DNA of 15,823 nt, taken from the NCBI GenBank assembly GCA_039024315.1, contig JBCCQN010000191.1, positions 1 to 15,823 on the forward strand. Direction: 5' to 3'. Each line of letters begins with the position of its first letter. The first letter of the stretch is position 1. The notes beneath the pieces were generated by a model. The model did not search any database and was not told the origin of the DNA. It was given only the letters and a program-made list of their open reading frames with translations. Positions 15,764 through 15,823 of the stretch are shown in pieces. The stretch comes from JBCAWW01 sp039024315. Its GTDB lineage: Bacteria > Bacteroidota > Bacteroidia > J057. The position numbers and the translations under genes are program-made.

Positions 15764-15771
15764 TACTTTTG
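15764..15771 (+). promoter_or_regulatory. Promoter -7 box before the truncated right-edge gene
   Basis: TACTTTTG matches TAnnTTTG exactly and is the same octamer found before the secreted-protein genes. No TTTG-like -33 box is seen at 17-23 bp spacing. Transcription would start close to 15776, almost at the putative TTG start at 15781. Confidence 0.4.
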
Positions 15772-15780
15772 CCCAAACTA

Positions 15781-15823
15781 TTGGAACAAAGCGACCCACA
15801 TCTCATCAGTGCTGCCCAAAAGG
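15781..15823 (+). CDS. Start of a probable RNA polymerase sigma factor (cut by window end)
   Basis: Only 14 codons are in the window, reading (M/L)EQSDPHLISAAQK followed by a codon that begins with G. The pattern LIxxAQKG near the N-terminus is what ECF-type sigma-70 factors show just before region 2. The TTG at 15781 is the only start candidate after the TACTTTTG box, giving a nearly leaderless message. The evidence is short, so this is a tentative call; another protein with a chance match is possible. Confidence 0.4.
   Translation, partial: MEQSDPHLISAAQK

Overview
The window looks like a chromosomal segment of a Bacteroidota bacterium, probably of the Saprospirales type (the order is an inference). 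The evidence is: two very large secreted proteins with SprB-type repeats and C-terminal type IX secretion (T9SS) sorting domains; TAnnTTTG-type -7 promoter boxes; almost no Shine-Dalgarno sequences; an arginase-fold protein of the Bacteroidota kind with an altered metal site; and moderate GC. I see no phage, insertion sequence, CRISPR array, tRNA or rRNA.

Left part (53-3513, plus strand): an NtrC-like sigma-54 response regulator overlaps a membrane-bound NtrY/NtrB-like histidine kinase, followed by a UPF0173 metallo-beta-lactamase-fold hydrolase. A strong hairpin at 3542-3576 ends this unit and lies between it and the convergent genes to its right.

Centre (3575-9551, minus strand): two tandem, paralogous, roughly 1000-residue exported proteins. 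Each has a signal peptide, an Asp-box (sialidase/BNR-like) N-terminal region of about 560-600 residues, four SprB-like repeats and a T9SS type A sorting domain. A TACTTTTG promoter box precedes the first copy. Only 43 bp separate the copies, and this gap holds a perfect 9-bp hairpin with a T-tract just before the second start codon. This pair is the most distinctive feature of the window.

Right-centre (9828-13674, minus strand): a compact five-gene operon, in transcription order: extended-SDR epimerase/reductase, 84-residue unknown protein, PhnP-like MBL hydrolase, DnaJ/CbpA-like co-chaperone, and PIG3-type quinone oxidoreductase. Spacings are -4, 6, 18 and 14 bp. Its functions look like housekeeping or stress metabolism and do not form an obvious single pathway.

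Right end (13837-15823, plus strand): transcribed divergently from the operon are an arginase/formimidoylglutamase-fold protein with substituted metal ligands and a TTG start, then, one base later, a small exported protein of unknown function. After another TAnnTTTG box comes the first 14 codons of what looks like an RNA polymerase sigma factor, cut by the window edge. Most of the window reads as ordinary chromosome. The secreted tandem pair and the degenerate ureohydrolase with its exported partner are the parts that deserve follow-up.
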